Shown here piece by piece: positions 23,271 to 34,580 of a stretch of 64,000 bases of DNA; position 1 is the stretch's first letter, and every line of letters starts with the position of its first letter. The translations under genes were made by a program, and so were the position numbers. The notes beneath the pieces are model-generated. The model was not told the DNA's origin and did no database searches. It saw only the letters and a list, made by a program, of their open reading frames with translations. The stretch is taken from contig JAHQIW010002140.1 in NCBI GenBank assembly GCA_019055375.1, forward strand, positions 124,001-188,000, given 5' to 3'. The DNA comes from Parelaphostrongylus tenuis (Eukaryota > Nematoda > Chromadorea > Rhabditida > Metastrongylidae).

Positions 23271-23435
23271 GGAACTGGCTGAAGAGAAAGGCTCCGTGCA
23301 AATGATGAGGCTGCAAGGACGAAAGACGTGTCTTGCTTTATATGAGTGACATAACAGACCCTCATAAAAGGGTCAAAATAGATTGTCAGACTGTATTGCT
23401 TTGAGCGAGATCTCAAAAACAGTTGAAAAAAAGAT
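23270..23435 (+). mobile_element. Right-arm remnant of the hammerhead-bearing foldback family
   Basis: GCTGAAGAGAAAGGCTCCG, hammerhead motif, TATATGAGTGACATAACAGACC, GGGTCAAAATAGATT, and the tail TTTGAGCGAGATCTCAAAAAC: the same layout as the right arms at 52.6 and 57.1 kb. Confidence 0.55.
23298..23336 (+). ncRNA. Hammerhead-like motif, first core C changed to A
   Basis: Stem I GCAA/TTGC, ATGATGA (C3 replaced by A), stem II GGCT-GCAA-GGAC, GAAA, G-ACGT-G, TC. The C3 change and the stem III G-G clash predict loss of activity. Confidence 0.4.
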
Positions 23436-23642
23436 GCCAATTGGAAAACTCGAAAGCAACTAAACGGCTCTGAAAAAACGAAACCGACCGAACATTGGCG
23501 ATGTAATGCTACTTCGATGCACTACTGTATCCAGTTGGCAAACACTAATAGGTTGGAGAAAATGTTCTGTCATATTGCCTAAGAAAATGATTTCTATACA
23601 TGTATCTTCTGCAAATTTGAGTTTATCAAAAAGCTCTTTTTT

Positions 23643-23912
23643 ATGCGCCGAACAATATACCGTTCGTCTACACAGCCCAGAGGGGAACTGTCCACGGAAG
23701 AAATTCGTCTGCTGCTCCACTATCATTACAAACAGGTTCTCAACGCTTCTGAAATCCATCGACAAATCTGTAAGGAGTATGGTGACAAAATTTGTGATGT
23801 TTCTACATTTCAGCGTTGGTTCAAGACATTCCGTGAAGAGGGAGGGAGACGATTGGCCGATAAGTCAAGAGAGAGACGTCTTCTAATTTGTACCCTGTTT
23901 GAGCTTAAATAG
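23643..23912 (+). pseudogene. Mariner transposase N-terminal fragment
   Basis: An 89-codon open frame beginning MRRTIYRSSTQPRG. It reads as the paired helix-turn-helix of mariner transposases: EEIRLLLHYHYKQ, ASEIHRQICKEYGD, and the diagnostic TFQRWFKTFREE at about residues 55-67, followed by a basic linker. The catalytic DDD domain is absent downstream (stop at 23912), so only the DNA-binding half remains. Confidence 0.75.
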
Positions 23913-23914
23913 TG

Positions 23915-25430
23915 TCGGAATGATTTTTTCTATGCATTTTGAACATACGACAAAACTTTTTCTACAATATATTAATATTTACCACCTTGCATCTTCCTGC
24001 TCAATAGAAATACTGAATTATTCATTCTATGCCGAAGCTAGTAGACGAGAGGCACTGAGAATAAACACATTGATTTGATTTTTCAGGCCGTTTTGAGGTC
24101 TATATTCTAATGATTTATGGGCATTCTTGGTTTAGTCTTTAGTATGTATCGTTTAACGTTTCTCGCTGATATACAGGTGGATGGATGTGCGAGCACCATG
24201 TTCCATTTCTTGTACACTTCTTTTATTCATATGCCACAAATATTTGTAACAGATTTCACAAATTCTGGACTTATCACTACCAAAGTATCTCAATGTTGGC
24301 CAATTTTGAATATGTCATCACCTAGCAATTTTTCGACATTCTCAGCGATTCTAACTTTAGTTTCACTTGCTCCGCATTCATCTCAAAATTGTTCTTATTA
24401 CAGTGAATAAAAATAAAGTTGAAATACCCAGTTCAATCTTTCAAATATAAGTATCTCGAAGTTCAGAGGAAATCCAATTGCAAAGCCGCAAACCATTACT
24501 TGTTCAAAGTAGGAGGGCCCCACAGTAACAATTTGGCCACGTTTTTATGAACAAGCACAGTGCAGAGTTATCTTGATTTCTGCGAACTGGGTGTTTCACT
24601 CTAGTGCAAAGGTAGTAGTGGGTTGTTGCATTTTAACGGATTGCTCTTGATTACTTGTTATGAGGCTGCTCATGGTTTTTTATTTTTAAATGGCTAGCTG
24701 TTCGGAGGCTTTGTTTTCTCTCAGAGTGTTCTTTGCTGACCATTATGATTATCGTGGCAAATCACTAACTTTCATTTTATGTACACAGTACACAGCTGGT
24801 TTGTTTTCATAAAAAACATACAGCAGAGTTAGCGAGAGCTCTGAGGAAATACCGGATGCCTAAAAATGAATATTAAAAGTCGGATTAGGATGTGATTATG
24901 AATTGTTGAGAAGGAAACTCTTAAAAATTATTCTCGTTTAGAATTTGAAATCGATGCCCCATATATCACCATACATGCGTCACATGCATCGCAAATCCCG
25001 TCAAATTTTGCTCCAACCCTACCCGACACAGCAGTGCAAAATTTGTGAAATTTCAGACATTTTTCAATACGTATCTACACTATTTGGCAGTTGCTCTCTA
25101 GACCTGTCGTTTTACTAAGGTTGCACCAAACTTTGCTGCAAATATTTATTAGTTTTGCACAGGTTCAATCGCTGCTGAGGCGTTGGTGGCTACATGCATT
25201 TCTTGTTCTTGAAATGCTCATCACAGATGGCTGTTAGGACAGAATACAATTTTTTTGTAACCATTTATCATGTCAAGAAGGTCAAATAATGCTGTTTGGA
25301 GATTAAATCGAAGTAGGCGATAGATGATGTTTGCTTGAGGAAAAAGGACTGATAAGCAGATGAAAAAGGACCACAGAATTTAGTGTTGCCTTCATGTTAC
25401 AAAGAAGAATATCAAAAAAGTAAGCTCAAG
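23915..25430. other. No gene seen
   Basis: AT-rich. The plus frame at 24117-24410 is unsupported. This stretch lies outside the left arm of the 25.4-33.4 kb inverted duplication. Confidence 0.4.
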
Positions 25431-25449
25431 AAGAAAGTTTATTATGGAG

Positions 25450-27497
25450 ACAAAGATTTTTTCTGCTCCAAGAAATGAAAAACGCAATTAATATACGCGA
25501 ATTCATGGAGGTTAAGAAAAGTAAGAAATTGTCTGTACGTTCCATTGAGAATAGCAAGATGAATGAGTTGATCGCGTTTTAGAGCAGCAAATTCGGATGT
25601 GAATATCGTGGATATAAGCTTCGTCGTTATTTTCGATTAGTAAACGACACCTGAATCGGACAATTTGATCATCTCCATATTTCAATGACAAATTAGCACA
25701 GCTCACACGGCAAGAGAGAACACTTTTGTTTTGACAAGCAGATGAGTGTCCTCCCTGAGATGCCCAGATCCCGGTCGGTGGCTCATTTTACGGGGAAGTT
25801 TGCTGACCTAAACTTACATTACATCTAGTCCCTTCTAGGAATGATGAGAGTATTTCTGATTGAGCGGAGTTGATCCATTATTTGCAGTGTGAAGAAGAGG
25901 ATTGAGAGTTTAAAGCTAATATAAAACGTGATAAGCTAATTGGCCCAATTTTCCGGAGCATCATATTCTCTTTTGATGATTACTATTTTCGAAATTTTTA
26001 GCAATAAGGCGTTCACAAGGTACATGTTATTCTCTGTCCGTGTAGATTTGAGCATACTTTCAGGTTGTCAGGCTCTTCGGATTAGAAATCAATTGTGTCT
26101 GTTGCAGGCCAAATTGTACTGCCCTAAGTGTGAACCCGAGATGTACCAATCTCACGCAAATTAAAGAATACTCAGTTTCACAAACAGTATTTCGCCGAGA
26201 CCGTCTCAGATGATCGTTTTCGTTGGAGATTGAGATTGAAAAAATGTTCAAAAAAGTGGGAGCAACGCTTTTGGCTGGTTGCTCTTTAGATGCTTGCACA
26301 ACTGAATCTTTATAGAAATGACTATACCGCTGATAACATACGAGAGGTAATTGAATTGTCCAAATATCATCACCTCACCCACAGACTTTTCGTGCATTAC
26401 ATGATTCATTTCTATAGAATCAACAACGACTTCGTAATCGTGGAACAATACTCACGGTATTTTAAATGTACAAAAAACTTGTCCTCCTTGTCCAGTGATA
26501 GACGTGCTGTCCTCGATGGATGATGTCTTGGGAAATTCGCTGTCGTCATAAGTCATCACACTTGTTAGATTCTGCTTGATTGACATGTTTCGCGCTAAGC
26601 TTAAGCTATAAGTGACCGGCCTATTGCCCCCACAATTTTCACAATAGCCCGCTGTGCAGGTTGCTTTCAATCCGTGCTGAAAGACTCCGTTTTGATATAA
26701 TACTCTGAAATATACCCAATAGAGTGCTGTGCAAAAACGTTTGCGTCAGCCGGGATTCGAACCCAGATCTCACTCTTTCCGGGAGCGTATGCTAACCGTT
26801 GCACTACCGACGCTCGCACAGCATCTTATTTACGCTATAACGCGTTGACCACTGCAAGTGGCAGTCAAAGTAGTAAGAATTTAGACTGATTATCGATATC
26901 CAATGTATGTCAACACAAGTGGGTTCAATGCCGATAGCGGTTGCCCCGCCAGACCGTCGACGGTTGGCTGTTGGCAGACAACGCGTTATAGCGTAAATAA
27001 GAGAGATGGGCAAAACGAGCGGCGGTAGTGCAACGGTTAGCATACGCTCCCAAAAAGAGTGAGGTCTGGGTTCGAATCCCGGCCGAACCAAACGTTTTTG
27101 CACAGCATTCCACCTATTGGATATACTATAATATCATGCCGCTACAAGTGGCAGTCAAAATAGAAAGAATTTACTCTGCATATTTTAATCCAAAACTGGA
27201 GAAAATCATCATCATGTGCAATTTACCGCTGCAAGTTGCTCCAAGATAAGATTGCGAACAGACATGCTGCTAATGAACTGGTTTTCAGCTCTGAAATGAG
27301 CTTACACTCATCAGCGCTGACGACACTTCCATAATCAGAGTAAAAATAACGTACTCAATTCCGACGATTCTGATTAGATATGCAACCGGCGGCTCAGTAT
27401 GTTCTATGACAAGGCACTCTTGACCTAGTTGGTCTGCGAGTACAGCTATGCTACCGTCTTCTGTGCCATGATGGATTATTTTCATACACTCCGTTGC
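25450..27497 (-). pseudogene. STAR-family RNA-binding gene copy with KH exons deleted
   Basis: Exon-like segments on the minus strand: 27497-27355 (QUA1-like, ADQLGQECLVIEHTEPP), 27290-27227 (NLILEQLA), 26676-26456 (GYCENCGGNRPVTYS), about 25807-25707 (GHLREDTHLL, end of the KH fold) and from 25650 down (QUA2-like, QLIHLAILNGTYR). Each matches an exon of the plus-strand copy at 30637-33369. The two KH-core exons are missing: intron homology jumps from the equivalent of about 31950 to about 32940. The last exon has a frameshift between its first and second halves. A SINE C inverted pair sits between the second and third exons. The best-conserved STAR signature (LAILNGTYR) survives here, though the copy is broken. 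Confidence 0.65.
26720..27135. repeat. tRNA-derived SINE, family C, inverted pair
   Basis: Minus-oriented tRNA-like unit at 26735-26820 and plus-oriented unit at 27018-27092, joined by an inverted internal sequence (TATTTACGCTATAACGCGTT against AACGCGTTATAGCGTAAATA). The plus unit has an A-box-like TAGTGCAACGGTTAGCATACG (in part) and a perfect B-box GGTTCGAATCCC. Inserted in an intron of the STAR pseudogene. Confidence 0.75.
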
Positions 27498-27499
27498 CT

Positions 27500-27900
27500 G
27501 AACACCAGCAGCCAGATGCGACTCCGTCGCAAGGAAGTGGTAACCATTATGATGTCAATAATACGAGTGAGTAATTCTCATCTTTTATATAGGACTTCGT
27601 ATCAAAATCATTCTGTTTACTTCTGTCTTATCCTAATGGATATATCTTATCCCATTGAATAATGGTCACTTTGATTCACAAATCACAGTAGTAATGAGGA
27701 ATTCAAACAAACTGAGAAACATGAGTCGCCATGTTAGCATTTAGTAGATCCAAAAATCAGCGGTGTGTACGTAAGTGGAAGGTACAAGCTATACCTCTGT
27801 CGGATCAAAACCAAGGAGATGCTGGAGGCGTTTTGACCATCTGAAGTGCTACCATACGAGTAAACTTCAGGGTGTATCAGCTTAAATCCACAGATTGCCA
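27500..27900. repeat. Outer end of the left arm of the inverted duplication
   Basis: The complement of 27800-27890 matches 30370-30450 (shared GGTAGCACTTC, CAAAACGCCTCCAGCAT and CTTGGTTTTGATCCG with small differences), so the duplication extends past the first recognisable exon on both sides. Confidence 0.6.
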
Positions 27901-28155
27901 CGTCTTTTACACGTTCTAAACTCAGAGAGCCGATTGGTAGAAATAATCATAGTTTGATTTGTCTTTACGTAATGAAAAGCCTATCGCAAAAGGCCTTTAA
28001 GCTTTTCTTTCCCACTATATTTCTCATAGAAGTGACAGTATCTCGGATGGAGGTGGTTATATATGGCATTTTGGTTCTGGTAAAGCATTCATCACATTGG
28101 TTATACCTACTGAATTTGCCAGTTTGACAAAGGACTGATTATCCGAAATGAACGG

Positions 28156-28644
28156 CTATTTAGCTTCTCGCCAACACACCGAACTTTTTTGTTGGAGAAT
28201 CAAAGACAGAATTGGCGTGATTTTCACATAGTGATGAAAAGCGTGATGTTTTAAAAAGACGATAGCAATGTTCACTAGTAAGCAGACGAATGGAATACAA
28301 AAAGTTGTACCGTATGGCAGATAGACGTCACTGATGTCAAGCATATCCCATCCGCTAATCGGCAAGCAATCATGCACCCTTGTCAAAAGACTGCTTCTCT
28401 TGACTGCCTTTTTTAACACCTCTTTAGTAAGCTTATCTATTGTACTTTTGAGCAAAGTCATGTCTGTGGAGTCCCTATTTGCCCTGTCCATCACCGCTGA
28501 TACCTCGGTGAAGCTTCCAGTAGCTTCCAGTAAGAATTCGATTGTGGTGCTTTGGTTTTCACTATCAGATTCTTGGCTAGGATTTGCGATAAACAGAGAG
28601 TGAAGCAACTGTTGCCCAGAGCGAACACCTTCAAATGTATTCAT
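28156..28644 (-). CDS. Uncharacterised open frame with a membrane segment, possible exon
   Basis: A 162-codon open frame, long for this stop-rich window. It has an acidic/polar N-terminal half (SQESDSENQSTT), a helical middle (MTLLKSTIDKLTKEVLKKAVKRSSLLTR) and one strongly hydrophobic stretch near residues 115-133 (FCIPFVCLLVNIAIVFL). A possible donor (GTGCAT) follows the LLTR codons, so the true exon may end there. It sits in the spacer between the arms of the inverted duplication. No family recognised; it could be chance. Confidence 0.25.
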   Translation of the reverse strand: MNTFEGVRSGQQLLHSLFIANPSQESDSENQSTTIEFLLEATGSFTEVSAVMDRANRDSTDMTLLKSTIDKLTKEVLKKAVKRSSLLTRVHDCLPISGWDMLDISDVYLPYGTTFCIPFVCLLVNIAIVFLKHHAFHHYVKITPILSLILQQKSSVCWREAK

Positions 28645-28649
28645 GGACT

Positions 28650-29690
28650 AATTGACGATACCAAGAGTGTGGCAGTAACCTAGTGGGATAGCCGCCATCT
28701 TCACGAGAAGATAATCGTTTCTGCACTGTCCACTGCACGCGGAGGATACTGTGTCTCTCTTACTAATTCTTCTAATAAGATGAAAATTGATCTTCACATC
28801 TACTGCGATATGAAGCATATTTCTTATGCGTACAACTTCTTATCTAGCATTACACGGCCATAAAAAAGGTTTTCAGCTCTTCAGAAGTAAATGACGCCGG
28901 CAAAACTGCAGGTAACTTGAAGGTTTTTTGATTACAAAAAATGTCCAACTTACTGCTATTCTTATCACACAACTCTAGTCATCATAACCACTTCAAATGT
29001 TACGCTTGAAAATTTTGGCGCCTCGAAAAGCCTACGTTACAACGTTATCAATCAAAATTTCCGCGCTCCAATGCAAGAGGCAAGATGGCGCGAAGATCGA
29101 AAGTATGAACTTCTGGAGCATCGTCGTCTTCTTTCATCACTGCTGATCTCATCTTTTTTCTTTTCCTTTTTCTTTTTCTTTTCTTTCCTTTTTCGTCTTC
29201 CTAATTTTCACTACTTCTAGAGATCCGTTGAGCTCATCAGTTTGAAACGTGCTGTGCTATAGATATATCTAAATTAAAGAAAAAGTGAAGAGCAATCTCG
29301 CAGCATAGCTTTTTCCTAAAAGCTAAAATAGGATAAAATAGCTATGAAAAGAAGTGTTCGCCGTCAATTCAAAGTCTGTGCTCATTTACATCTTTATTTG
29401 CCCTCTTTCTAAATGTAGCTGAATAACATTCGGAGATCTCAAAGGCAAAATTCATAAAGTGAAGTCTTCTTTCATGAAAAGCAAATCAAATTATTCAAGT
29501 TGCGCAATGATGAAAAAAAATTTTCAAGTGTCATTAGACTTAAAAAAATTATACTGCGCCGCGTTTGTATATAATTATTCATTGGTTCAAGACAAAGTTT
29601 TTCGGGTCATGTAGTTCAATAAGAGAAATTGCAAAACATCGCGGAGATCACAACCTCTTGCTGTGTTTCTAGTTTACTTATCATTTTCAA
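28650..29690. other. Spacer of the inverted duplication; no gene seen
   Basis: AT-rich, with a TTTTC-rich tract at 29150-29195. No exon-like sequence. Confidence 0.4.
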
Positions 29691-30190
29691 GATTTCATCT
29701 GTCAAATGTATAACCTATCGTCCCGTTGATCGTCGAGTGACTCAAGCCGGCAACGCTTTCACTTCTCGCTAACGCGTGCGAGAGTAGCTCAGTGGGCCCT
29801 CTTCAATCTAGGTATTCCTTAAGCATCATATCTTTCTTCTGTGCCCTTCATGAAGAAATCGGACCATCGGGTTGGTGGTCTTCCCGTAGAGCGCTTGATG
29901 TCCCGAGGAATCCAGTCTATAACGGCTCTCATTCATCGGTTGTCACTGAAACGCATAACGTGTTCGGCCAACCTTATTTTCCATAGCATGGCGTGTAGGA
30001 GGGCATCTTCGATCTTTGATCACTGAGGTAGATCAGAATTTTGGCTTCTGTTTTCGAGATACAGGATATTCTTAACATATACCTGTTCGCTCTAAACCTG
30101 AGTTTGCGCTGTGCGTTAGTTTTAGTCATATGCGCCATACCGTCCGCCATTTGTTGAAGCACTCGAAGCAGAACTCATCAGAGCACCCCA
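29690..30190 (-). mobile_element. RTE-type non-LTR retrotransposon, 3' coding fragment
   Basis: The minus strand in shifting frames reads as the C-terminal tail of nematode RTE polyproteins: a MLRISCISK piece, AEHVMRFSDNR, VIDWIPRDIKRSTGRPPTRW and SDFFMKGTEERYDA. Stops and frameshifts are present. Confidence 0.75.
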
Positions 30191-30636
30191 ACTCGGATCC
30201 GAGAGAGGGTTCTGTCATGAGAAATAGGAAGGCAGCCGCAGTTTTTGAAATAGCGAGTATCCCCTTCACTTGTATACGTAATGACATACAAGTGCTTGAA
30301 GGGGATCAGATTGTGCGTTCGAAGCGTTTTGATTGCGGTTTGTATCAACTATACCTCAGCCGATTTAATTCGCCGTTGAGTAGCACTTCCATTAGTCAAA
30401 ACACCTCCAGCATTTCTTGGTTTTGATTCGATGAAGGTGCAGCCTGTAATTTCCGCGTATGTGCACAAATCGTTGATTCATATTTCACTAATTGCTGCTT
30501 GACGACTCATGTTTTTCAGTTTTTTTATCCACTGGGATAAGGCAGAAGTAAACAGTGTGATTTTGATATAAAGGGCTATATAAAGTATGAGAATTGCTTA
30601 CTTAATCAAGGCTGGTAATCTGGTAATGGTAATCAG

Positions 30637-33369
30637 GCAACGGAGCGTGTGCAAGTGACCCGGAGTGGTAGAGCAGGCGATAGCGTGGCTGCATTCGCAA
30701 ACCAACTGGTTCTAGAGTTCCTTGTCATGGAGCTTATTGAGCCGCCAGCTGCTGCACATCTAGCCAGAATGGCCAAGACTGAGTAAGTTTTTTACTGTGT
30801 TTACAGAAGTGTCGTACGTGCTGAGGTGAAGCTTATTTCAGAACTCAGCTCCAGTTTGATAGGAACATTTTCGATCGCAATGCTTTCTTGGAGCAGCTTG
30901 CGGTAAATTACACGTTTTAAAAATCTTCCTCAGTTTTGGATTGAAACATTTCAGAGCATTGCATCTCAACGACATGACATCACTACACAAAAAAATTCAC
31001 CTTGGCAGCACGACAGTTTTGAAGAACTCACTATTTCTGTAGTAGGAACTCAGCAGGATCTTTTGCTAAATCTGATCCGCAAAGTTCTCGAACGTCGCAA
31101 TATCTCAGGCCAAAACGTTTATAAACAAACGGAACAGCATCGGTCATTGCGGACACCGACCACTCACAATGTACTCCAGCAGGAAATGCATTCAACTAAC
31201 ATTCCGGGATACTGTGAAGACTGTGGAAGCAATAGGCGGTCCACTTGTAACAAAAGCTTAATGCGAAACATGTCATGCGAACACAATCTAAGAAGTGTGA
31301 TCACCCAACACAACAGCGAACTCCTGAAAGCGCCGTCCAACGTCGACAGCACACCTATCGCCGAACAAGAAGGCCAGTTCGTTCAAACATCTAAAATCAC
31401 AGTGGGTCTTGTGTTACAATTACGAGGTCGTTATTGACTTTATGGAAATAAAGCAAGCGAAGAATTACTTGTCTAATTTTGATTACCTTAGGACAAATCA
31501 GTTACCTGTTATGTGTTATCGGTATCTCCCTAAATTCTTTGGTTTCAACTGGATAGGCGACGAAAAAAGTCGGCTACGCACGCTGATCTCATATTTTTGT
31601 AGCATTTTTTGTTGTTCTTCAATCATCAACGAACAACCGATTGGTCTGACATCAGCTACCTACTGTTTGTGAAACGGACTATTCTTTCGTTCGCGCAGGA
31701 TTGTTTCATCTCATGCTGATGAATTAGGTAGTTAACATTTACATCAAATGCAGTACAATGTGGTTTGCAGCCAACAAAATCAATGTCTAATCCAGAGAGC
31801 CGAGAGATGTTTTGGGAGTATCTCAGCTCCACACGTACAGAGAAGCTTGCAACTTGTGAATGTGTTGTTGTTATAAGTTGTAAAAATAGCTCATATAAGT
31901 GAGATATGATGTTCTCTGAATCACTCGATCTGAGCCAGTTAGCTTATCAAGATATAGTATTGCTGCCACTTTTCAAATTCCACTGGTGGACGGTCAGAGT
32001 AGTGTGATTTTCGTTAGTCTGTTTTTCTGCCGTCCGCATTTTTAGAAGTGAAGACACTCATTAGGTTCAGAAAACTAAATTCAGTCGTTCACCAATGCCG
32101 AGGTTAGCTGAAAGTTGACATATCAAACTACTATTATTTGTAGCAGTGAGATGTTTACAAGAAAACAAGTAGGTGAATCCAGCTTCTTGTTAAATTCATT
32201 CCCTATTTACTCAGTGATTAAGCTGTTCTTGACTTTGCTTGAGACAGTACCAACTGCTGTAATACTACCATCTATATGTCCTACGTTTTTGAGCGATAGG
32301 ATATGGTAATGCTTCAGTTATCAAATGATTGTCGTGAATGACAGTGGGCCTTCCCTGTATCACATATATAATATCTCCTACGTTCTTGACAATGAAATAT
32401 TCGAAACATGTTTTGTACTTCTCATCTGTGAGTCATCCGTCCCGGGTTTTTCGTTCAAGTTTAAATTCCTGGTCAATTACACAGTCGACTTAAATGCCCA
32501 ACATATCTGTCGTACAAAGATAAATTCTTAACTGAACGTTTGAGACGAATAAAATGACGAGTTTTGTGAAGGTTGCGCACATTTTTTTGTGATCATTTTG
32601 ACAATGGACTTCACGGTTTTCAGGAAAAAGCGATTGGAAGTGATGTCACTATGTCTGTGAAAGTTTACATCGCTCCGCCTCCACCGTGCGTCTTCAGCTA
32701 ATTTATTTTTATTTCCGCTATAACTCTCTTTGAACTGCAATTGATTGAGGAATTTTGTTCAGTGAACTAAAGTGTAGTTATATCGGGAGTCTTATCGGGC
32801 CGAATGGGATAACTGTTAAGGAGCTTCATCTCCAGAAGAGGTGCCACATCGCTATTCGCGGCATAGGAAGTGTCAAGGTGAACGCTTGTTGCGCATTGGC
32901 ACTCCAACTCATTGTACTGTCTTGTACAATGAGTCGTCAGCAGTGATCTTCAGCTAACCTTTGAGTTATAATCCTCTTCTTCACACTGCGAAGTAATAAA
33001 TCGACTTCACTGCTCACTCAAAAATTCTCTTGTCATTCATATAAGAGATTAGATGGAATGCGATTGCAGGACAGCAGACCTCTATAAAATGCACCACAGA
33101 GCGGGACTTGGGCATCTGAGAGAGGACACGCACGTGCTTATTGAGGCAAAAGCGTCCTGTAGTGTCGAGTGAGCAGTGCTGATTTGTCTTTCAAATGTGC
33201 AGATGAAGAAATGATCTAATTCAGGTGTCGTTCCCTAATCGAAAAGGCGATGAAGCGCATATCCGAGATGTTCTCACCGGAGTTCAATGGTCCAGAACGC
33301 AAGCAGCTCATTCATCCCGCTATGAATGCAACATGCACACAGTCTCAATCCTCAGCTGGACCTACATGA
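30637..33369 (+). CDS. STAR/GSG-family RNA-binding protein (QUA1-KH-QUA2), possibly decaying
   Basis: Proposed exons: 30637-30782 (QUA1-like, ANQLVLEFLVMELIEPPAAA), 30842-30902, 30955-31401 (linker with GYCEDCG), 32624-32685 (KVYIAPPPP strand entering KH), 32763-32877 (KH core), 33070-33168 (GHLREDTHVLIEAKAS, end of KH) and 33225-33369 (QUA2-like, LIEKAMKRISEMF, stop TGA). The KH core keeps the GxxG loop as GPNG and the STAR hallmark HIAIRGIGSVK. STAR proteins bind bipartite UAAY-type RNA sites and control splicing or translation, for example GLD-1, ASD-2, QKI and SF1 (family knowledge). Phases agree at every junction except 32877/33070, where one base is out. The QUA2 signature is also worn (HPAMNATC). 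A more 5' exon with the start codon is needed and not seen. Either a divergent gene with a missed microexon or a young pseudogene. Confidence 0.5.
31402..32620. other. Long intron of the STAR gene
   Basis: The first 550 bp align with the inverted copy at 25.9-26.45 kb even though non-coding, which dates the duplication as fairly recent. The frame at 31409-31672 (NYEVVIDFME, matched by DYEVVVDSIE in the other copy) may be conserved coding sequence or shared intron. Confidence 0.45.
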
Positions 33370-34180
33370 CTTTTTGTAGGATACTTACGTTAGCATCTGT
33401 CATAACAGAAGAAACCTTTGTCTCCATTGTTAACTTTCTCTTCGAGAGTTCCTCATTTGATATCTTTTTTCAATATGAAGACAAGAGTAAATTCTTTGCT
33501 TCTATTTTGAGTATTATTTTATTTTTGCTATCAAAAACTTTTTTTTCTTGAGGAGACACCACTTACTTCCATTTCGATCTGATTTTCCGACACCAGAGTT
33601 TGACGTTATGGACATTCTAACAGGTTTCAAAAAAAATCTCTTTGTACTTCCTGTTGTAATAGTTGGCTATTTGTGATAAGCTCCAAAAGCAAGAAATGCA
33701 TTTGTATAGCACAAACTTGATGAAAATGATAATTATGGATCTCCCTCACCACCACCTAAGCTGGGATCGAATCTGGGCAAAGTGGTTGAAAATTGGCACT
33801 AATGTTCTGCGTAACCTCGATAAAACGAGAAGTCCACAGAGCAACTGTCGATAAGCATAGATTAGGTAGAAAAGATTGTCTTAGCTCACAAAATTTCGAT
33901 TGCTGTGCTACGTAGGGATAGAATGAAAATCTGGCGGCATTTGAGATGTAGGTGAGGTATATATGACAGTCTAAAGAGTATCGATATAGGAGTATCTAAC
34001 CAAGTCATGTTAACAATTTCGTTCTCAATTATTAACCACGTGCTAATCTTACTTCTGGTATTCAAGTCTAGGCATCCTGCATTTTTTCACAGCTCTGACT
34101 ATCTCTGTTGTATGTTTCTATATGGAGAAAGACCTACTTTATGATGCGCACATGAAATAAAAATTTGTGATTTGTTTTAA
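33370..34180. other. No gene seen
   Basis: 3' flank of the STAR gene, AT-rich, without recognisable repeats. Confidence 0.4.
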
Positions 34181-34255
34181 TAATGATAATGCCAAAGAGT
34201 AATTTTTGAGCCACGCATGTCATGTGGTCTATTAAAGATGGGCTGACTTATAGAG

Positions 34256-34296
34256 CCCGATACACTTGTTTCGATCTTACGATCTCCTCACTCCAC
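34256..34296 (-). ncRNA. Decayed hammerhead motif, left arm
   Basis: Minus strand: GTGAGGAG (C3 changed to G), stem II GATC-GTAA-GATC with GNRA loop, GAAA, C-AAGT-G, TA, TCGGG. The 5' strand of stem I is lost. Confidence 0.4.
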
Positions 34297-34539
34297 AGGA
34301 CATGCGTGGCTCAAAAATGATTCTTTGGCAGATTGAAATTTGAGCTGTGGTCTTAAGAAAATACTCGAAACGAATGATATGATATATTAAATATACTAGC
34401 CAAGAGCAGTTGAGTGTACAACACTTTGTGTTAGGTGGTAATTTCACTGGAGAGTGTAGAAGAACGTTCGTCTTCGCTAACTTTTAGTGTGGTGAAGGGA
34501 CACCCACATGGATTAGCAAAAGACGAGTAAGGGTAACTG

Positions 34540-34580
34540 CCCGACTGAGGAGACTGCGAGGTCGAAACACGTGGGTCGGG
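34540..34580 (+). ncRNA. Decayed hammerhead motif, right arm
   Basis: CCCGA, CTGAGGA, stem II GACT-GCGA-GGTC (GNRA loop, one G-U pair), GAAA, CACGTG, then GG where UH should be, TCGGG. The cleavage-site U and H are both G, so it should not cut. Confidence 0.45.

Noticed and set aside
27018..27092. Genuine tRNA gene
   Set aside because: Part of an inverted SINE pair with related copies elsewhere; treated as a tRNA-derived repeat, not a functional tRNA.
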